Assembly (NCBI GenBank): GCA_041690035.1
Contig: JBDNFC010000026.1
Span: 1-46,530, forward strand
From: CALSPH01 sp041690035
GTDB taxonomy: Bacteria; Bacteroidota; Bacteroidia; NS11-12g; UBA955
Direction: 5' to 3'
Length of the DNA stretch: 46,530 nucleotides
This document shows positions 42,200 to 46,530 of the stretch, piece by piece; the stretch's first letter is position 1, and each line of letters opens with the position of its first letter. A program made the position numbers and the translations under genes. The notes under the pieces were generated by a model. That model did no database searches. It was not told the origin of the DNA and was given only the letters and a program-made list of their open reading frames with translations.

Positions 42200-43324
42200 T
42201 TATTTAAAGGGAGAACTCTTAGCAGTATCAGCAATAAATATAGGATCATCCAATGTTTTTAAAAATGCTTTTAGCATATCTTTTTCTGATTGTGTAAACT
42301 TAAATTGAAAGGTGGTGCGAGAGTGAGACATGGCTGGGTCTAAATTGGGACTATTTAACTTAACATGATCGCTATAAAAATCTAATACCTGGTCTATTGT
42401 AGTAAATCTGCCATCATGCATATAAGGAGCAGTATAGCTTAAATTACGTAAGGATGGAACTTTAAACTTGCCTTTATCAGAATTTAGCCCTGTGGCTTTA
42501 AACCTTCCTAAATCACTAAACTCTCCTGTATCTAGGCCATTATTAGAAAAATCATGATTTGTAAACAAACTTCCCGAACTGGCATGACAATGGGCACAAT
42601 CTGCCCCCCTAAGACTTAGAGCAGGAATATTTTCTGCATGAAAAAAAGCCTCTCCATCTGCCTCTTGATCATCAAAAGCGGCCTCAAACCTTATTTTTTT
42701 ATCAAATTTTGAATTTGAAGAAATTAAAGTATTTAAAAACTGCTCTAAGGCTTTTGCTAAATGATCTGCAGTAATATTTTTTGCGCCAAAAACTTGATTA
42801 AACATTGCAGTATATTGACTGCTTGAATTCAACTTTGTCAACGCATTTGCAATAGTGTTGTTCATTTCTATTGGGTCTTCTATTGGAATTAATACTTGAC
42901 TCCTTAGGTTACTGGCTCTACCATCCCAAAAAAAACCTTTATTATGCCAATTAAGATTAAATAATGGCATACCATTTCTAAGACCCAATGCCCCAGTTAT
43001 TCCTATACTAAATTGTCGGGGGTCTGTAAAAGCATTCTTTTGAAGATGACAACTGCTGCAACTCTGCGTACTATCAGCCGAAAGAATTGGGTCGTAAAAA
43101 AGCATTCTGCCAAGCAAAACTCCTTCTTTGCTAAATCTATTATCTATTAACGGTGTGGTTGCCAAAAAACCAAATGGTTTCTCTAATTCAAAATATTGCA
43201 GTGATTTAGGAATAGTATTTTTAGGGTCAAAATTTGAAATAGAAATATCTTTTTTGCATGCATAAATCAGGGCAACAATTGCTATTAGAAATAATAATTT
43301 TTTATGCCTGAAATTAATTGTCAT
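42200..43324 (-). CDS. Diheme MauG/cytochrome c peroxidase-family lipoprotein, MbnH-like
   Basis: 374 residues. The lipobox LIYAC lipidates Cys23. Two c-type heme sites are present, CSSCH (89-93) and CAHCH (243-247), as in diheme peroxidases and MauG. Family segments include GRMLFYDPILSAD, FWDGRASNL and KVPSLRNLSYTAPYMHDGRF (287-306), where Met302 is a candidate distal residue. Such proteins act in the periplasm on peroxide or oxidise partner proteins. The next gene in the operon encodes an MbnP-like protein, so the MbnH subgroup is the preferred reading. It converges with crtI with 8 bases between. Confidence 0.87.
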   Translation of the reverse strand: MTINFRHKKLLFLIAIVALIYACKKDISISNFDPKNTIPKSLQYFELEKPFGFLATTPLIDNRFSKEGVLLGRMLFYDPILSADSTQSCSSCHLQKNAFTDPRQFSIGITGALGLRNGMPLFNLNWHNKGFFWDGRASNLRSQVLIPIEDPIEMNNTIANALTKLNSSSQYTAMFNQVFGAKNITADHLAKALEQFLNTLISSNSKFDKKIRFEAAFDDQEADGEAFFHAENIPALSLRGADCAHCHASSGSLFTNHDFSNNGLDTGEFSDLGRFKATGLNSDKGKFKVPSLRNLSYTAPYMHDGRFTTIDQVLDFYSDHVKLNSPNLDPAMSHSRTTFQFKFTQSEKDMLKAFLKTLDDPIFIADTAKSSPFK

Positions 43325-43335
43325 ACAATTTTGGA

Positions 43336-44100
43336 TTATTTAGTAACAGAAAATATTGTTTGAATGTTTGTATTTAATTTATCAATGATATTAGCCTGAG
43401 CAGGATTTGAATGAGAGCCTGCACCTTCTGTTTTTATACTATAATTATGGATGCTAGAAAAATATTTTTCCATATCTGCTTTAACATATAAATGTGCCTC
43501 AACCCACGTTTTGTCAAAAGGCAAGTAAAAGGGTATAGTTATTTGATTTGCAAAGCGAGGTGTTGCTATGTGATAGGAATATCCTTCTGAAATACCCTTG
43601 TTTAAATAAGTGCCCTCATGTAATGAAAAAATATAGCCTCCAGCCCAATTCCAATGCATGCCATTCACATTTGGATTCAAGGGATGTGTGGCTTCATAAA
43701 CTGAAGGATCGCCATAATTGATAGCAGAATCCAAACCAATCCAAAACTTTAAACCAATATAAGCCCCCTTCGGAATATTATCTAAGACAATGGTATTCGC
43801 ACTTTTTTTAAAGTTTACAAAACCATATACATTGTCTATAGCAAGATCTGTATTATCTGACCTAATCAATGCTATTTTAGAAAACAATATTTTAAACTCT
43901 GTTGGCACAATAGTGTCGTTTGCTTTAGTAATAAATTGTTGATCAGTGAAACTAATGCCACTATTTTTATATACTACACTAAAGTGAAGAGTTAGCTTCT
44001 TATTTTCGGGCTCTACTAATTCTCCTGTTTTACAAGCTTGAATATATGCAAGCAAAATAGTCATTGCTGTAAAAAATAATAATTTCTTTTTTTTCATCAT
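43336..44100 (-). CDS. MbnP-like lipoprotein
   Basis: 254 residues from ATG 44100, chosen because a longer frame to 44145 overlaps the preceding gene and lacks a signal. Signal peptide with lipobox YIQAC lipidates Cys23. The mature protein has a beta-sandwich pattern (LTLHFSVVYKN, KILFSKIALI, YGFVNFKK). GMHWNWAGGYIFSLHEGTY (148-166) has conserved tryptophans Trp150 and Trp152, which I recall as characteristic of the MbnP family. MbnP of methanobactin operons carries a tryptophan-derived kynurenine installed by its diheme partner MbnH; the gene order here (11 bases between) mirrors that pair. It is probably envelope-attached. Confidence 0.78.
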   Translation of the reverse strand: MMKKKKLLFFTAMTILLAYIQACKTGELVEPENKKLTLHFSVVYKNSGISFTDQQFITKANDTIVPTEFKILFSKIALIRSDNTDLAIDNVYGFVNFKKSANTIVLDNIPKGAYIGLKFWIGLDSAINYGDPSVYEATHPLNPNVNGMHWNWAGGYIFSLHEGTYLNKGISEGYSYHIATPRFANQITIPFYLPFDKTWVEAHLYVKADMEKYFSSIHNYSIKTEGAGSHSNPAQANIIDKLNTNIQTIFSVTK

Positions 44101-44110
44101 GATTGTATTT

Positions 44111-46018
44111 TTAATTTTTTGTAATGCGTTTAATAAAATTTCCATTGTTAGTTACAATTTTTATAATAAACTGTTGATTTGCGTAAGCCGATAAATCTAC
44201 ACTTTGTTCATATCGATTAATTTCTGCTATTTTTATTATTAATTGCCCTAAGTTGTTATATATATAGACATCATTAAGTGTGATTTTGTTGCTTATAATT
44301 CTAAAATTATTTATTGTAGGATTGGGCAATATTTCAAAATCATCGAGCACAGAGTTTGATATTTTAGCCACTGTTCCGCTGGCGAGTACTTGATTATTTT
44401 TATTAAAAAAAACTTCTTTCACTTTTCCTGAAATTGGTAAAGTAAAACTTAACTGCCCCTTATCAATATCAATGTTGTAGCTTAGCTCCTGCCCGCTTTC
44501 TAATAAAATTGTTAATGGAATACTGTGACGAAAAAATACAGTTTGATTGTCAAAACTAGATTGAGTAACTACAATTTTAACTTGATTGCCATTATTACTC
44601 CATTTTACTAAATAGCTAGGATAAGCTTTGCTATAATAAAATGCATTAAAAAATTGATCTAATGGCTTATTGCTTACATTTTTAAAATGCTGAATTAATT
44701 GCTGTGTATTAGCTACGCCAAAGGCAAGTATTGGATCATTTAGAAAATTGCGACAAGCTGCAAAAAAAGCAGTGTCTCCGATATAGAAACGCAATGTTTG
44801 CAAAACCATTGCACCTTTATGATAGCTCAAATCTTGATTAAAAATCCTTCCAACACTTACGGTGTCTTCTACCCAAACAGATAAGCTTTCGTTTCTTTTT
44901 GCAAAATTATTTAATTTGCTAAGTTCTTTATAAAAAGAATCACTGCCAAACAATAACTCATAGCTTAGGTAATTTATAAATGTAGCAAAACTTTCATTTA
45001 TCCATATATCTTGCCAATTACTACAGGTAACTTTATTGCCAAACCACTGATGAGCAAGCTCATGTGCAACAAGATCAAAATTAAAGTTCCCCATACTGCT
45101 CATTGTAGCGTGTTCCATTCCACCGCCATTCATCCATTGCATGTGGCCATATTTCTCTTTTTTGTAGGGATAATTACCAAAAACACTGTCCAAAACACGC
45201 ATTAAGGGAATTGTTGCTTTTAATAATGGGGCTGATTGACTAACAGATTGAGGAAAAACATAATTAACTATTGGCAAATAAGTGCCACGGAGAAGCACAG
45301 AATCGGTTAAAACAGCATAATTACTAATTGCCAAGCCAATTAAATAATAATTGCTTGGATAACGGTGTTTCCAAAAATAAACTTGTTGCGTATCATTTAA
45401 TTGATAATTAGCCTCAAGAATACCCAAACCGCCTGCCCTTAGCCCTGTATCAGTAATAATAATCAAATCACAAGAATCAAACTTATCCATCAATGAAGAT
45501 TTGTTGGGCCACCAATCTTGCGCACCGTAGGGCTCAGACTGTGTAGCCAAAACTTTTCCAGTGCTATGATTTGCAATAAAAAAAGACCTGTATTTTCCTA
45601 ATGTGGGATTTCCAGCATAAAAAACACTTACAGAGTCTAAAGAGCCTATGATTTTTACCTGCCCTAAACTGAAACTTAATAAATCATTTGAGTGAGTAAA
45701 AGAAAGTCTATTTTTATTATAAATAACTGAATCTACCTTTAAGTGATTACCCAAGTTAAAAGCAATTCTATCTGAATTTTTTACCATTGTAAAATAAGAA
45801 GTAATTACACCTTCAATCCAAGGCCTTTTAGGACTCACAGTGAGCGAAAGTCGGTGGTATTTTAAATCAAAATTTTCCAAATCGGATGCAGACCTATAAA
45901 TGCTTTGCTGATTAATAAGAGAACCATATTGTTTTGCAAAACTGCACTGATGTTGCCCAAAAATTAAAAATGGCGCGGCTAACAGTAAGCTAAAAAATAA
46001 TACGGTATATAAACGCAT
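44111..46018 (-). CDS. Secreted M1-family zinc aminopeptidase with T9SS sorting domain
   Basis: 635 residues from ATG 46018; a TTG-started extension of four codons overlaps the promoter. Signal peptide MRLYTVLFFSLLLAAPFLIFG. The zinc site is HELAH (319-323) with Glu342 in INESFATF, the HExxH-x18-E pattern of gluzincins. GGGMEHATM (298-306) stands in the place of the M1 GAMEN motif. The last 75 or so residues form a T9SS sorting domain (ILPNPTINNF, VYIYNNLGQL, FIIKIVTNNGNFIKRITKN). It should be exported to the surface and cleave N-terminal residues. It leads the reversed block with MbnP and MbnH-like genes. Confidence 0.9.
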   Translation of the reverse strand: MRLYTVLFFSLLLAAPFLIFGQHQCSFAKQYGSLINQQSIYRSASDLENFDLKYHRLSLTVSPKRPWIEGVITSYFTMVKNSDRIAFNLGNHLKVDSVIYNKNRLSFTHSNDLLSFSLGQVKIIGSLDSVSVFYAGNPTLGKYRSFFIANHSTGKVLATQSEPYGAQDWWPNKSSLMDKFDSCDLIIITDTGLRAGGLGILEANYQLNDTQQVYFWKHRYPSNYYLIGLAISNYAVLTDSVLLRGTYLPIVNYVFPQSVSQSAPLLKATIPLMRVLDSVFGNYPYKKEKYGHMQWMNGGGMEHATMSSMGNFNFDLVAHELAHQWFGNKVTCSNWQDIWINESFATFINYLSYELLFGSDSFYKELSKLNNFAKRNESLSVWVEDTVSVGRIFNQDLSYHKGAMVLQTLRFYIGDTAFFAACRNFLNDPILAFGVANTQQLIQHFKNVSNKPLDQFFNAFYYSKAYPSYLVKWSNNGNQVKIVVTQSSFDNQTVFFRHSIPLTILLESGQELSYNIDIDKGQLSFTLPISGKVKEVFFNKNNQVLASGTVAKISNSVLDDFEILPNPTINNFRIISNKITLNDVYIYNNLGQLIIKIAEINRYEQSVDLSAYANQQFIIKIVTNNGNFIKRITKN

Positions 46019-46027
46019 AAACAGACA

Positions 46028-46035
46028 CAAAAATA
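46028..46035 (-). promoter_or_regulatory. TAnnTTTG promoter element of the M1 peptidase gene
   Basis: TATTTTTG on the minus strand, nine bases before the ATG at 46018. It overlaps the alternative TTG start, which it rules out. Confidence 0.55.
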
Positions 46036-46137
46036 CAAAAAAAATTGGTTTAATTATGTCTATTATTTGTAAAAATAACTTTAATCTATTGCAAAATAAT
46101 TAAAACTAAAATCACTTTTTAATTGTTAAGATGCTTA

Positions 46138-46530
46138 ATGAGTTTAACGAGTTTAGCTTTATACGATAAAACTACTTTAGAAATGAGCAGACTTTTAACT
46201 CAAAAGTACTCTACCTCATTTAGTTTGGGTATAAAAATGATACACCCTTCATGCAGATGGGCGGTTTACGCAATATATGGATTGGTGAGGGTAGCAGACG
46301 AAATAGTAGACACATTTCACGAACAAAATCAGCGAAAATTATTGGCTTCATTTAAAAAAGAAACTTATGAATCAATAGAAAATGGACTAAGCACTAATCC
46401 CATATTGCATTCTTTTCAAAAAGCTGCAAGGCATTATAAAATTGATAAAACACTAATTGACCCTTTTTTTGAAAGTATGGAAATGGATTTAGAAACCAAC
46501 AATCATTCAGAAAAAAGTTATGGAGATTAT
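46138..46530 (+). CDS. crtB: Phytoene synthase (partial, runs off the window)
   Basis: The first 131 residues of a squalene/phytoene synthase. STSFSLG (25-31) and AIYGLVRVADEIVDTF (45-60) are the N-terminal signature; Asp54 and Asp58 form the first DxxxD metal-binding motif. ESMEMDLE near the end of the visible part is the start of the next conserved segment. The enzyme condenses two geranylgeranyl diphosphates to phytoene, the substrate of the CrtI enzyme encoded 4 kb upstream. The frame is open to the window edge; the rest is missing only because the window ends. Confidence 0.9.
   Translation, partial: MSLTSLALYDKTTLEMSRLLTQKYSTSFSLGIKMIHPSCRWAVYAIYGLVRVADEIVDTFHEQNQRKLLASFKKETYESIENGLSTNPILHSFQKAARHYKIDKTLIDPFFESMEMDLETNNHSEKSYGDY

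Noticed and set aside
43336..44145. MbnP-like protein starting at 44145
   Set aside because: That start lies inside the end of the M1 peptidase gene and hides the lipoprotein signal; ATG 44100 restores it.
46131..46169. Short frame starting at ATG 46131 ahead of crtB
   Set aside because: It stops after 12 codons and is out of frame with the phytoene synthase, whose ATG is 46138.

Overview
The window is AT-rich chromosomal DNA from a member of the Bacteroidota. Four things support this. A complete gldK-gldL-gldM-gldN set lies next to a porP/sprF-type gene, which is the type IX secretion (T9SS) and gliding core known only from this phylum. Two proteins end in T9SS C-terminal sorting domains. 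Many genes are preceded by the Bacteroidota promoter element TAnnTTTG, several with a TTG 19-21 bases upstream. Shine-Dalgarno sequences are largely absent. I cannot place it below phylum level. I saw no rRNA, tRNA, CRISPR array or insertion sequence.

Layout. Bases 1-8110 hold the end of an epimerase gene and a same-strand surface-polysaccharide block: DegT aminotransferase, glutamine-dependent amidotransferase, hexapeptide acyltransferase, methyltransferase, two related glycosyltransferase-like proteins and an epimerase. Next come a membrane pentapeptide-repeat protein (8232) and a lipoprotein of unknown function (10507-9524) with a 27-codon ORF in its leader. Bases 10738-13604 are a mevalonate-pathway operon (diphosphomevalonate decarboxylase, mevalonate-type kinase, UbiA prenyltransferase). 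Bases 13735-17048 hold an FKBP lipoprotein, a lone response regulator, an ABC-F ATPase and a cyclophilin. Bases 17151-20467 are a DUF1800-DUF1501 pair whose second protein carries both a twin-arginine signal and a T9SS tail. Bases 20559-25646 are a compact operon (enoyl-CoA hydratase family, TatD, Nif3, zinc-ribbon coiled coil, AroE) followed by a DUF3108 protein.

Bases 25654-27115 look like a decay scar. A frameshifted C-terminal piece resembling DUF2179 lies back to back with the C-terminal third or so of clpB, which has an internal stop, and the neighbouring universal stress protein gene is frameshifted. That last gene is the distal member of an operon with an HD-domain protein and a membrane class III cyclase whose residues predict adenylate cyclase activity. 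A beta-barrel-like protein and a DEAD-box helicase follow. Bases 32512-38433 are the T9SS core, ended by a strong terminator. Then come a methyltransferase and RNase HII.

Bases 40263-46530 are a carotenoid locus: crtZ-crtI, then a reversed block of three genes (MauG/MbnH-like diheme protein, MbnP-like lipoprotein, secreted M1 peptidase), then crtB running off the window end. The mevalonate operon and carotenoid genes belong to one isoprenoid economy. The T9SS core would export the DUF1501 protein and the M1 peptidase. The MbnH/MbnP-like pair is the most unusual functional unit, because in methanobactin-type systems such a pair carries out copper-linked oxidative modification of a tryptophan.
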